From Streptomyces neyagawaensis (GTDB lineage: Bacteria; Actinomycetota; Actinomycetes; Streptomycetales; Streptomycetaceae): a stretch of 64,000 nt of DNA. Below the pieces are notes generated by a model. That model was not told the DNA's origin and did no database searches. It saw only the letters and a program-made list of their open reading frames with translations. The position numbers were made by a program, and so were the translations under genes. This document shows, piece after piece, positions 15,901 through 24,528 of this stretch; the stretch's first letter is position 1; each line of letters opens with the position of its first letter. The DNA is taken from NCBI RefSeq assembly GCF_023516595.1, contig NZ_JAMGBG010000048.1, positions 1 to 64,000 on the forward strand, in the 5' to 3' direction.

Positions 15901-18171
15901 TCAACGGTCAACCAGCCGTGGACGCGAGGCATCACCCGTGGATTCCGCGTCTGTGTCGTCGGTGCCGACCGGGCCGCGGGGAAGCATCCGGTCCAGCCAC
16001 TTCGGCAGCCACCAGTTGGTCCGGCCGAGGAGCGTCATGGTCGCCGGTACCAGCACCATGCGTACGACCGTGGCGTCGATGAAGATCGCGGTGGCCAGGC
16101 CGAGCCCGAACATTTTGGTGGAGGGGTCCTCGGCGACGGCGAAGGACAGGAAGACCGCCACCATGATGAGGGCGGCCGAGGTGATGATCCGGGCGGTGCC
16201 CGATACGCCCTCGACGATCGCCGTGCCGTTGTCGCCGGTGCGCAGGTACTCCTCGCGTACGCGGGAGAGGAGGAACACCTCGTAGTCCATCGACAGGCCG
16301 AACAGGATGGCGAAGAGGAACATCGGGATGAACGACACGATCGGAACCGTTGCTTCCAGCCCGATGAGTGCGCCTCCCCAGCCCCACTGGAAGACCGCGA
16401 CCATGATGCCGTAGGCCGCGCCGATGCTCAGCAGATTCAGCAGTACCGCCTTGAGCGGTACGAGTATCGAGCGGAAGACCAGCGTCAGCAGCAGGAACGA
16501 CATCGCCAGCACGACGGCGACGAAGACCGGCAGGCGCTCGCTGGTGCGTTGGCCCACATCGGACAGGCTCGCGGCGGCGCCGCCGACGTGGGCCCTCGCC
16601 GGGCCGTGCCCGATCGCCGTGGGCAGTACGTCGGTGCGCAGCCGGGCGATGGTGTCGGCCGTGGCCTTGTCCTGAGGGCTGGTGGTCGGGAACACCACGA
16701 GGGTCGCGATGCCGGTGGCCCGGTCGATGTGCGTCGGCGCGACGGATGCGATGCCCGGATCCGCCGCGACCGCCACGACGAGTCGGTCCAGCACTCCCGG
16801 ATCACCGGCGGGGTCCGCGGCGATGACGAGAGGACCGTTGGTGCCCGGGCCGAACCCCTCGGCGACGAGGTCGTAGGCCCGGCGCTCGGTACGGCTGTGG
16901 GGCAGTGAGCCGTCGTCGGGCAGGCCGACGCGCAGGCCGAGCACGGGCAGCGTCGCGGTCAGCAGCAGCCCCGCCGCGCCGACCGCGTACGGCACCGGAT
17001 GCCGGCTGACGTGCCCGATCCAGCGCCGCCACCCGGCGGCGTGGGCGGCGCCCGCCGCCGGGACCCGCCGCCGTACGAGTCGGCCCGGCTTCCTGGTCTG
17101 CAGAGCCCGGCCGATCCGGCCGGCCCGGGCCAGGCGCAGGCCCGCCGCGCCGAGGAAAGCCGGCAGCAGCGTCACCGACGCGACGACCATGATAAGGACG
17201 ACGATCGACACGGCGAGCCCGCCCACCGTCATGAACGGCACGTTCGCGACCGCCAGGCCGAGGATCGACACGACGACGACGCCGCCGGCGAAGACCACCG
17301 GCCGCCCTGCCGTGGCCACCGCTCGCCCCGCCGCCGCGCGGGGATCGAGCCCGCGCGCGAGGTACTCCCGGTGCCTGGCAAGCACGAACAGCGCGTAGTC
17401 GATGCCCACTCCGAGCCCGACCATGCTGCCCAGGACCGGTGCGAAGGTGGGGACGTCCGTCACCCCCGCCAGTACCGTCATCGTGGCGACCCCTACGGTC
17501 AGTCCGAAGACGGCCATGCCGATCGGCAGCGCGGCGGCGACGAGCGAACCGAACGCCAGGAACAGGATCGCGGCCGCGGCGAGGAGGCCGATCAGCTCGC
17601 TCGCGCCGCCGTCGGGGTCGGAGAAGGCGTAGAAGAGGTTCCCGCCCATCTCGATGCGCAGGGGCAGCTCGGCGCGCAGCCGGTCGCCGAGGTCGACGAG
17701 GGCGTCGAGGTCCTCGGCCGACAGCCGGCTCTGGTCTGGGTACTGCACCCGGACGACCGCGATCCGCCCGTCGGCCGAAACGAGGCCGCCGCGCACGGCG
17801 GTGTCCCCGCCCGCGTCGAGTGCCCCCGCCAGGTCGCTCGTGCCGAGCACGTGCGGCAGTCGCTGCACCTCGGTCCGCAGCCGCGCGAGAGCGGTGCGCG
17901 CGCTGCCGTGGTCGAAGAAGGTCGCACCGTCGTCGAGGGGGGTGACGACCACTTGGGCGGTCATCCCCTCCTGGCCGGTGCCTGCCTGCTCGATCAGTTG
18001 CGCGGCCCGTCGGGAGTCCAGTCCTGGAGCGGTCATCGAGTCCGCGGTCCGCCCGCCGATGGTGATCGCGGCGAGGACGGCGAGCGTGGTGGCGATCAGC
18101 CATGCCGCGATCACCCGCCAGGGATGGCGTGCGGCGCTTGCGCCCAGGCGCAACAGGGCTCTCGAGAGCAT
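15901..18171 (-). CDS. MMPL-family RND transporter
   Basis: 756 aa from ATG at 18171 (MLSRALLRLGASAARHPWRV). The frame stays open for another 330 codons upstream, but that part is arginine/serine-rich antisense to the kinase gene and is excluded. Signatures are GLGVGIDYALFVLARHREYL and GLSMDYEVFLLSRVREEYL, one in each half, with clusters of hydrophobic helices around them and a proline-rich cytoplasmic tail ending SRPRLVDR. This is the YdfJ/MmpL exporter layout. It is divergent from the NarL-type kinase at 18347 with 175 bases between, suggesting that the kinase-regulator pair controls it. Confidence 0.88.
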   Translation of the reverse strand: MLSRALLRLGASAARHPWRVIAAWLIATTLAVLAAITIGGRTADSMTAPGLDSRRAAQLIEQAGTGQEGMTAQVVVTPLDDGATFFDHGSARTALARLRTEVQRLPHVLGTSDLAGALDAGGDTAVRGGLVSADGRIAVVRVQYPDQSRLSAEDLDALVDLGDRLRAELPLRIEMGGNLFYAFSDPDGGASELIGLLAAAAILFLAFGSLVAAALPIGMAVFGLTVGVATMTVLAGVTDVPTFAPVLGSMVGLGVGIDYALFVLARHREYLARGLDPRAAAGRAVATAGRPVVFAGGVVVVSILGLAVANVPFMTVGGLAVSIVVLIMVVASVTLLPAFLGAAGLRLARAGRIGRALQTRKPGRLVRRRVPAAGAAHAAGWRRWIGHVSRHPVPYAVGAAGLLLTATLPVLGLRVGLPDDGSLPHSRTERRAYDLVAEGFGPGTNGPLVIAADPAGDPGVLDRLVVAVAADPGIASVAPTHIDRATGIATLVVFPTTSPQDKATADTIARLRTDVLPTAIGHGPARAHVGGAAASLSDVGQRTSERLPVFVAVVLAMSFLLLTLVFRSILVPLKAVLLNLLSIGAAYGIMVAVFQWGWGGALIGLEATVPIVSFIPMFLFAILFGLSMDYEVFLLSRVREEYLRTGDNGTAIVEGVSGTARIITSAALIMVAVFLSFAVAEDPSTKMFGLGLATAIFIDATVVRMVLVPATMTLLGRTNWWLPKWLDRMLPRGPVGTDDTDAESTGDASRPRLVDR

Positions 18172-18333
18172 CGGGTCCTCCAACCACCTCGTCGGCCGTC
18201 CTTGTACGGCCGTCGATGCCGAGGCTCGTCGCCACGGCGCTTGGCGGCATCGGCCCGCGGGTCGCGGATCCGTCGGCCCCGGGGCGGAGTGACGAACCGT
18301 CCTTTCGGCCGATGCGCGGCACAGCACGGTCCC

Positions 18334-18347
18334 TAGGCTGAGAACCG
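18334..18347 (+). promoter_or_regulatory. -10 box and probable leaderless start of the kinase gene
   Basis: TAGGCT at 18334-18339 lies eight bases before the GTG start (18347), the spacing expected if transcription begins at or next to the start codon. No Shine-Dalgarno site precedes the GTG, which fits a leaderless mRNA, common in Streptomyces. The -35 is not clear. Confidence 0.45.
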
Positions 18348-19519
18348 TGCTGCGAGACGACCTGCGAACCCTGTGGACCGAACCTCGGCCGCCCGACGCG
18401 CCCGCCCGGGTGTGGCGGGACTGGCCTCTGCTCGCTGCGGGCCTGGGCGGTGTGGTGTTGGAAGCCACCCTGCGTGAGAACGTCGTGTGGCGGCCGGTGG
18501 CGGTGGTGTTCGCCGTATGGCTGTGCCTGCTACCCCTGTGGCGCCGGACCCGCCCGCTGGCGATGGTGACGCTGGCGTTCGGCTCGGTGATCCTGCTCCA
18601 GGTGGCCTGGCTCGTCGCCGCTCCGCGCGAGCCCGTCGGCCTGTACACCGGCGCGGTCGTGCTCGTGCTGGTGTACGCGCTGCCCCGGTGGGGATCGGGA
18701 AGAGAGATCGTGCTGGGCGGCGCGGTGATCCTCGCGGCCGGCGCACTGTGTTCCGTCACCGACGAGACGCCGGTCGTCGAGAACGTCGTGGGCTTCGTCT
18801 TCCTGCTGCTGCCCGGCGTGTTCGGGGCTGCCGTGCGGTTCTGGGTGACCGCTCGCGAGCGGCAGTTGGAGCAGGTGCGGTCCCGCGAGCGCGAGCAACT
18901 CGCCCGGGAACTGCACGACACGGTGGCCCACCACGTGTCGGCCATGGTGATCATCGCCCAGGCGGGCGGGGTGCTCGCGAGCGCCGACCCGTCCGCCGCC
19001 GTCAAGGCGCTGGAGGGGGTCGAGGAGGAAGGGGCGCGCACGCTGGAGGAAATGCGCGCCATGGTCGCCGCGCTGCGCGACCGCGGGGTCGGCGCCGAGC
19101 TGGCGCCCCCTGCCGGAGTCGCGGATCTGGAGCGCCTGGTGCGCACCCCGGGTGGTCGCCTCACGGTCGACCTGGGGCTCGACGGCGAACTGGACGCGCT
19201 GCCCCCGGCCGTGGACGCGGCCGTCTACCGGATCGTGCAGGAGTCGGTGACCAACGCACTGCGCCATGCGGTCGACGCGACCGAGCTCGTCGTTCGGGTC
19301 GCCGCGGAACGGCACACGGTACGGGTGAGCGTGCGCGACAACGGCCGGCGCACCGGCCGGGGCCGCGACGGATACGGCCTTACCGGACTGCGCGAGCGCG
19401 CGACCCTGCTCGGCGGCACACTACGAGCCGGCCCGGGTACCGACCGGGGCTGGCATGTCGAAGCCGAACTGCCGAGAGCGAGGAGCGAAAGCGGTGTCCA
19501 TTCGCGTCCTCGTCGCTGA
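18347..19519 (+). CDS. two-component sensor histidine kinase (NarL-partner, HPK7 type)
   Basis: 390 aa. The N-terminal half has four to six membrane helices (about 25-165) and little extracellular sequence, as in DesK-like sensors of the membrane itself. The dimerisation/phosphorylation motif ELHDTVAHHVSAM carries His190. The ATP-binding part shows QESVTNALRHA (N box), DNGRR and GYGLTGLRERA (G box). Its stop overlaps the response regulator by 26 nt. It is divergent from the MMPL exporter; a membrane-damage or lipid signal would fit, but that is inference. Confidence 0.9.
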   Translation: MLRDDLRTLWTEPRPPDAPARVWRDWPLLAAGLGGVVLEATLRENVVWRPVAVVFAVWLCLLPLWRRTRPLAMVTLAFGSVILLQVAWLVAAPREPVGLYTGAVVLVLVYALPRWGSGREIVLGGAVILAAGALCSVTDETPVVENVVGFVFLLLPGVFGAAVRFWVTARERQLEQVRSREREQLARELHDTVAHHVSAMVIIAQAGGVLASADPSAAVKALEGVEEEGARTLEEMRAMVAALRDRGVGAELAPPAGVADLERLVRTPGGRLTVDLGLDGELDALPPAVDAAVYRIVQESVTNALRHAVDATELVVRVAAERHTVRVSVRDNGRRTGRGRDGYGLTGLRERATLLGGTLRAGPGTDRGWHVEAELPRARSESGVHSRPRR

Positions 19520-20156
19520 CGACCAGACGATCATCCGCACCGGGTTGCGGATCATACTGAACGCCCAACCCGGCATCGAGGTGGTCGGCGAGGCCGCCGA
19601 CGGACACGAAGCGGTACGCCTGGCCCGCGAACTGCGCCCCGACGTCTGCCTGTTCGACATCCGCATGCCCGTACTCGACGGGCTGGAGGCCACCCGGCTG
19701 GTCGCTGGCCCGGGCGTCGCCGACCCGCTGGCCGTGGTCGTCATCACCACGTTCGACCTGGACGAGTACGTCTACGGCTCACTGCGGGCCGGCGCCCGCG
19801 GATTCCTCCTCAAGGACACGGGACCGGACCTTCTGGCGCAGGCCGTACGGTCGGCGTCCGACGGTGAGGCGCTCATCGCGCCCAGCGTCACCGTCCGTCT
19901 GCTCCAGGCATTCGCGGACCTGCCCGCCGGCCGGCCCGTGGCCCAGCCGGTCTCCCCCGTCACCGCCCGCGAGGAGCAGGTACTCCTCGCCGTCGCTCGC
20001 GGGCTGACCAACACCGAGATCGCCGATGCACTGCACATCAGCCTCAGCACCGTGAAGACGCATCTGGCCAGCCTGATGGCCAAACTCGGCGCCCGCAACC
20101 GGGTCGAGATCGCGATGTGGGCCTACGAAACGCGCCGTATCCTCCCCCTAACCTGA
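19494..20156 (+). CDS. NarL/FixJ-family response regulator
   Basis: 220 aa from GTG at 19494, with AGGAG at 19481-19485; the longer open frame begins inside the kinase gene and is not used. The receiver has DDQ at 9-11, phospho-acceptor Asp55 in LFDIRMP, TTF at about 84-86 and Lys in LLKDT (near 105). The C-terminal LuxR helix-turn-helix reads TAREEQVLLAVARGLTNTEI and STVKTHLASLMAKLGARNR. Cotranscribed with the kinase. Confidence 0.92.
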   Translation: MSIRVLVADDQTIIRTGLRIILNAQPGIEVVGEAADGHEAVRLARELRPDVCLFDIRMPVLDGLEATRLVAGPGVADPLAVVVITTFDLDEYVYGSLRAGARGFLLKDTGPDLLAQAVRSASDGEALIAPSVTVRLLQAFADLPAGRPVAQPVSPVTAREEQVLLAVARGLTNTEIADALHISLSTVKTHLASLMAKLGARNRVEIAMWAYETRRILPLT

Positions 20157-20282
20157 GCCGGGCGCCGGGCCATCGCCCATGAGTCCCCACCCGGACATCA
20201 GTGCACCGGTCGGCACACGTCGACTCCACATGCCTCACCCGCCTCGGAGCGGGACGTTCCAGGAGACCGGAACCGGGAAGTG
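20157..20282. other. intergenic, no gene seen
   Basis: A short stretch between the NarL-type regulator and the terminus of the IS3-type element. Nothing recognisable. Confidence 0.4.
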
Positions 20283-21240
20283 TGAACCGCTCCGGGATCG
20301 GTGGAGGCTCTATGCGTTGACCCCAGCCGCCAGTTGGGGCTGGTGTTGAGCGTAGTAGTCGGTCTCGTGCTCGTGAGGCGGGATGTCTCCGATCGCTGTG
20401 TGCAGGCGCTGGTTGTTGAACCAGTCGACCCATTCCGCGGTAGCGAGTTCGACATCGGAGAGGCCGTGCCAGGGCTTGCGGGGCTTGATCAGTTCCGTCT
20501 TGTAGAGGCCGATCTGGGACTCCATGAGCGCGTTGTCCAGGGCGTCGCCGACGGTGCCGATCGAGGCGTCGATGCCGGCGTCGAGGAGGTGCGCGGTGAA
20601 CGCGAACGACGTGTATTGGCTCCCCGCATCCGAATGGTGAACCAAGCCCGGTCCAGCGGGAGTTCCGGAGCGATCGCGACGCCACAACGCCATGTCGAGG
20701 GCGTCGAGGACGAGCTTGGCCCGTTTGCTGGTGGCGGCGGACCAGCCCACGATCGCCCGGGAGAACACGTCCACGACGAACGCGACGTAGACGATCCCGG
20801 ACCAGGTGGCGACGTAGGTGAAGTCGGCGACCCATCGCTCGTTCGGCCGGGGTGCGGTGAATTCACGTCTGATCAGGTCAGCGGCCCGCTCCTGGCCGTC
20901 GTCCCGGATGGTGGTGCGGATCTTCTTCCCGCGTCGGGCGCCCTCCAGGCCGAGGTCGCGCATCAGCCGGGCGGCCGTGCAGCGGGCCGCCGGTATGCCT
21001 TCGCGGTGCAGCTGCCGCCAGGCCTTCCGCACTCCGTAGACACTGAAGTTGTCCGAGTGGATGCGGCTGATCTGGGCTTTCAGCTCCGCATCTCGCACCG
21101 CCCGAGTGCTCGGGGTGCGGTTCTTGGCGGCGTAGTAGGTGCTCGTTGCGATCTTCAGTCCATGGCTGGTCAGGACTCGGCAGATCGGCTCGACTCCGAA
21201 CACCTCGCGGTGAGCGTCGATGAACGCTACGAGCGTTTCG
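20283..21240 (-). mobile_element. IS3-family element, 5'-truncated (orfB only)
   Basis: The minus strand encodes an IS3 OrfB transposase ending at TAG 20310-20312. Catalytic DDE residues are visible in WVADFTYV, HHSDAGSQYT and NALMESQIGLYKTE, with the helix-turn-helix-like HREVFGVEPICRVL at its beginning. The terminus TGAACCGCTCCGG at 20283 looks like an IS3 end. OrfA and the other terminus are missing: similarity stops near 21240, exactly where plus-strand FG-GAP coding begins. Without OrfA and the frameshift signal, the transposase (residues 56-367 of the open frame) would have no proper start. Inactive remnant. Confidence 0.75.
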
Positions 21241-21242
21241 AC

Positions 21243-21668
21243 GGCCGGTCGAGCTCGGCGGTCTCGGTGGCGGACGTCAACGGTGACGGCTTCGGCGACA
21301 TCGCGCTCGGCATCCCGGGCGAGGACATCGGCGACATCACCGACGCCGGGTCCGTCGCCCTGGTCCCCGGCAGCGCCTCCGGTGTCACGGGCGCCGGTAC
21401 GCAGACCTTCCACCAGGACACCGCCGGGGTACCCGGAGTCGCCGAGAACGGCGACCAGTTCGGCGCGAGCAGCGCGCTACTGGACCTCGACGGTGACGGC
21501 CACACCGACCTCGCGGCCGGTTCCCCGGCCGAGAACAGTTGGAACGGGGCGGTCTGGGTGCTGCGCGGCACGGCGACCGGTCTCACGGCCACGTCGTCCC
21601 TCGCGTTCGGCGCTGGCGGCCCCTCGGCGCCCGCCACGGGCGCCCGCTTCGGTGCGCTCCTGCGCTGA
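21243..21668 (+). pseudogene. 3' fragment of an FG-GAP (integrin-like) repeat protein
   Basis: From about 21243 the plus strand encodes VSVADVNGDGFGDIALGIPG and LLDLDGDGHTDLAAGSPAEN. These are two FG-GAP blades with calcium-binding D-x-N-G-D-G / D-x-D-G-D-G loops, and the frame stops at 21668. Intact Streptomyces relatives are secreted seven-bladed propellers of 450-500 aa; here about 140 residues remain. The frame runs on to the left through the IS3 remnant only as antisense, so the gene was cut by the insertion and a later deletion. Confidence 0.65.
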
Positions 21669-21694
21669 GCGAGCCGATCGGGCAACGGGGGTTC

Positions 21695-21721
21695 GGTGGG
21701 GCGGCCTGGTGCCGCCCCACC
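21695..21721. terminator. hairpin after the FG-GAP remnant
   Basis: GGTGGGGCGGC and GCCGCCCCACC form a perfect 11-bp stem with a five-base loop, 27 bases after the stop at 21668. It has no T tract, as is common in Streptomyces. Confidence 0.55.
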
Positions 21722-22197
21722 GTCATGTCCGGCCGGGGCGAGCCGGCTTCGGCCGAGGTGCGCGGGCCGCTTCACCGCCTCGGTCCAGGTGCGTCGGCGC
21801 GAACATCCGCAGCACCGCAGGCAGCAACCACCGAAGGGCCGGGCGTGCCAACGACCGCATACGTGCCGTACGTGGCTGTGAGTCACTCGTGCGAAGGCGG
21901 GTGATCGTTCTGCGGTCAGGGTGTCGTGACGGCCAGGGCGTGATCACGGCGCTCTGACTGCGTCCGCAGCGGAATTTCGCGCCCCGTTCCCGGAGATTGC
22001 CGCTCGTGTGGCTCGTCATCGTGGTCGTCCTCGTCGCCCTGCTTGCGGGGCTCGCCGCCAACCGCTACCGAGGCTCTCGGTTCGGAGTGACGTCAAGCGG
22101 AAGGGTGATCAGCGTGGTCGCGGCTGTGAGTGGACACCTTCTCCTGTATGCGTCGGCTGATCTGGTGCCGGTAGTCGGTGTATCGGCCAGCAGCTTG
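21722..22197. other. no confident gene; possible small membrane peptide at 21997
   Basis: A TTG at 21997, just after CGGAGA, opens a hydrophobic stretch (LVWLVIVVVLVALLAGLA, then basic NRYRGSR). The frame runs on antisense into the monooxygenase gene to 22305, which makes it doubtful. The rest of the region shows nothing. Confidence 0.25.
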
Positions 22198-23493
22198 TCA
22201 GTCTGCGAAGACGGCACGACGCAGAGAGGGTACTGCGCCGCACAGCCGGAAGAACGTGCGTGCGGCCGCTCGGAGGGTACGGCTGCGCAGGGTGGCCAGG
22301 CGTAGGTACAGAGTCGCTGCTCGTACCGCGGCGAAGCCGTTCTTCAGCATCGCGCGCTCGTAGCAGGCGAGTTCGGGAAGCAGTTCCTGCCCACTGGTGA
22401 CCGTGATCAGCGCGCGGCGCAGTGCGTTGGCGTCGAACAGTGCGGCGTTGCCGCCGAGTCCGCCGACCGGTGGCATGGGATGGATGGCGTCGCCCAGCAG
22501 GGTCACGTTCGTGGTGGGCCAGGGTTTCACCCGGGCTGCGGCTGTGAAGTCGAACTTTTCGATGCTGTCCGCAGGCGTGCGGGTGATGAGTTGGCGCAGG
22601 TCGGGGTGCCAGCCGGCCAGGCGGGAGGCGACCAGATCGCGCAACTGCTGCCCGCGTCGGCCGGTCACATCGACGGGCAGGGTGTGCGGGTGGGCGACGT
22701 AGGCCCACATGATGTAGTCGTCATCCTGGATGTCCTGGATGATGAGTGCCGGGTTCAGACCGACGGCCCGCAGCGGGTCGCCCACGCGCTCGGCGATGGT
22801 GGCGCTGCTCTCCTGTCGCCGGAACACGGCAGTGAACAGGAAATCCCGCTTGGGCAGCACCATGTTCTTGGTGCTGGTCATCTTTTGAGGCAGCCAGGCC
22901 GCCTCGTCACCGAGGGGGAACTTGCCGCCGATGCCGACGCCGAGGGCCTGGTGGTGCTTGGCACGTGGTAGGAGCTGGCGTCGCACGCGTGAGCGGGCGC
23001 CGTCCGCGCCGACCAGCAGGTCGCCAGTGGCCGTGGTGCCGTCGGTGAAGAAGGCGGTGACCGTGCCGTTGGGATTCTGCTTGTAGCCGGTGAACTCCTT
23101 GCCGAAGTGGACGACGTCGTCCAGCCCGGCGAGTAGCAGTCGACGCAGGGTGATCCGGCTGACCGCGTATGTGCGTTCGAATGAATCGAGCTCTGCGGGT
23201 GGGGCGTCCTCCCGCATCAGCAGCCGCAGCCGTTCGGTGAGTACCCCCATACCGGGCCCGGGATCCCCGGCAGTGGCCACGAGGACCTCCCACAGGTGCG
23301 GGGGCAGGCAGTCGTGCAGTGCCCGGCTGCCCACCGGCTCGATGTTGAGCCGGTAACCCTGCAGCCGCGTGTCGGGCGCGATATCACGCTCGTAGACCGC
23401 GACGCTGATTCCGGCGGCGTGCAGGCCCTGCGCCAGGCACAACCCGCCGATACCGCCCCCCACGATGATGACCCGCAACGGATGCGTGGACAT
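22198..23493 (-). CDS. FAD-dependent aromatic monooxygenase
   Basis: 431 aa. The N terminus RVIIVGGGIGGLCLAQGLHA is the FAD ADP-binding fold (GxGxxG at about 12-17), followed by the conserved DG motif (GADGARSRVRRQL) and late GDAIHPMPPVGGLGGN, which binds the FAD ribityl chain. This is the class A single-component flavin hydroxylase plan (PF01494), using NAD(P)H and O2. Such enzymes in Streptomyces inactivate rifamycin- or tetracycline-like drugs or tailor polyketides; the substrate cannot be read here. The TetR gene lies 35 bases upstream on the same strand, and the pair is likely a self-regulated, inducible operon. Confidence 0.88.
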   Translation of the reverse strand: MSTHPLRVIIVGGGIGGLCLAQGLHAAGISVAVYERDIAPDTRLQGYRLNIEPVGSRALHDCLPPHLWEVLVATAGDPGPGMGVLTERLRLLMREDAPPAELDSFERTYAVSRITLRRLLLAGLDDVVHFGKEFTGYKQNPNGTVTAFFTDGTTATGDLLVGADGARSRVRRQLLPRAKHHQALGVGIGGKFPLGDEAAWLPQKMTSTKNMVLPKRDFLFTAVFRRQESSATIAERVGDPLRAVGLNPALIIQDIQDDDYIMWAYVAHPHTLPVDVTGRRGQQLRDLVASRLAGWHPDLRQLITRTPADSIEKFDFTAAARVKPWPTTNVTLLGDAIHPMPPVGGLGGNAALFDANALRRALITVTSGQELLPELACYERAMLKNGFAAVRAATLYLRLATLRSRTLRAAARTFFRLCGAVPSLRRAVFAD

Positions 23494-23528
23494 GGTGCGT
23501 TCCTCCCCGAGGACAGGTGTGGATCTGG

Positions 23529-24101
23529 TCAGACTTGGATCAGGAGCCGCTCGAGGAGACCGAGGACGTCATCGGCCCGGTCGCCAGCCAGACTCGCACC
23601 CTTGACCGCTGCAATGATCAGCTCGGCGCCGGCGGCCGGATCGACACCGGCTGTCAGCGCGCCGTGCGCGGCGGCCTCGGCCAACAGCGTGCACAGCGAG
23701 GCCCTCCAGCCCTCCTCGCGACTGGCGATGATCTCCCGCAGCTCGGGGTCACGGCGAGCCCGCAGGTCCAGTTCGCGCAGCACCACGTGCAGCTCTGGCT
23801 GGTCATGGATCTTCTGACGAAGGGCGGTGAGGTGGCCGCGCAGGCGGTCAGCCGCGCTGCCGTCGGGCGGTGTAGTGGACCCGAACTGCCCGGTGGCGTG
23901 ATCCACGACCGCCACGATCAAGGCCTGCTTCGTGGGGAAGTGGTGATGGATCGTCGAGTGGTCGATGCCCGCCCGGCCGGCCACGTCCCGCATCCGCAGC
24001 TCCTCGAACCCGCCTTCAGCCAGGCAGCGAAACGCCGCATTCACCAGGGCTTCCCGACGCTCGGGTCCAGCCGACGGTCTGCCTCGTCGTGCCGTTGGCA
24101 T
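23529..24101 (-). CDS. TetR-family transcriptional regulator
   Basis: 190 aa from ATG at 24101 (MPTARRGRPSAGPERR); a GTG at 24107 is possible. The N-terminal helix-turn-helix is typical: LVNAAFRCLAEGGFEELRMR, VAGRAGIDHSTIHHHFPTK, so DNA-binding residues lie at about 15-60. The C-terminal ligand domain is variable (DRLRGHLTALRQKIHDQPEL). It is first in a two-gene unit with the flavin monooxygenase. A perfect 18-bp palindrome 15 bases upstream of the start is the likely operator, so it probably represses itself and the monooxygenase until a ligand binds. Confidence 0.88.
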   Translation of the reverse strand: MPTARRGRPSAGPERREALVNAAFRCLAEGGFEELRMRDVAGRAGIDHSTIHHHFPTKQALIVAVVDHATGQFGSTTPPDGSAADRLRGHLTALRQKIHDQPELHVVLRELDLRARRDPELREIIASREEGWRASLCTLLAEAAAHGALTAGVDPAAGAELIIAAVKGASLAGDRADDVLGLLERLLIQV

Positions 24102-24115
24102 ACACACCCCTTAGC

Positions 24116-24133
24116 CCACCAACCGGTTGGTGG
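24116..24133. promoter_or_regulatory. perfect palindromic operator for the adjacent TetR regulator
   Basis: CCACCAACCGGTTGGTGG is a perfect 18-bp palindrome just upstream of the TetR start (24101). The size and position fit a TetR dimer site. Binding is inferred. Confidence 0.7.
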
Positions 24134-24286
24134 ATTAATACCGTGGATTCCGGCCCGGCGTCAACCCGGGTTCCGGAACGGCGACGGCTGAGGGTCTCGA
24201 TCCGAGCGCAGTCATGGCGGTGACGGAGATCGTCACCTCCTCTCTGGTGCGGTCCGCACCCATCGGGACCGACGCGGCCGGGGCCA

Positions 24287-24432
24287 GGAGGACGCCGTGC
24301 ACACCGGCGACTGCTGGGCAGCGGCCAAGAGCAGCCGGTGCCACCCGCCAGCAGGCCATCGACGCCCTGCGCCAGCAGGTACCACCCTGCATCCGCTGTC
24401 GCCCCGACACCGCCCTCGGCATCCTCGACTAG
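24287..24432 (+). pseudogene. DUF6233 protein C-terminal remnant, frameshifted
   Basis: The stretch reads VHTGDCWAAAKSSR and, in a second frame, ATRQQAIDALRQQVPPCIRC then RPDTALGILD before TAG at 24430-24432. The order cysteine motif, R-x-QA-x-x-AL and C-x-x-CRPDTxLGxL is the C-terminal hallmark of Streptomyces DUF6233 proteins. The N-terminal two thirds are missing and a frameshift separates the two halves near 24335. Confidence 0.5.
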
Positions 24433-24528
24433 CTGCACGCACGGCGCCTCGGGCTACCTGCCGGATGGCCCCGTGCCCGGCAGCGCGCAGCGTGGAAGGC
24501 ATCCACATGACGTGGCCCCTGCCCGCCG

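Noticed and set aside
18172-19164. A 330-codon upstream extension of the MMPL frame at 15901-18171
   Set aside because: The extension is arginine/serine-rich antisense to a well-supported histidine kinase; MMPL similarity begins at MLSRALLRLG (18171).
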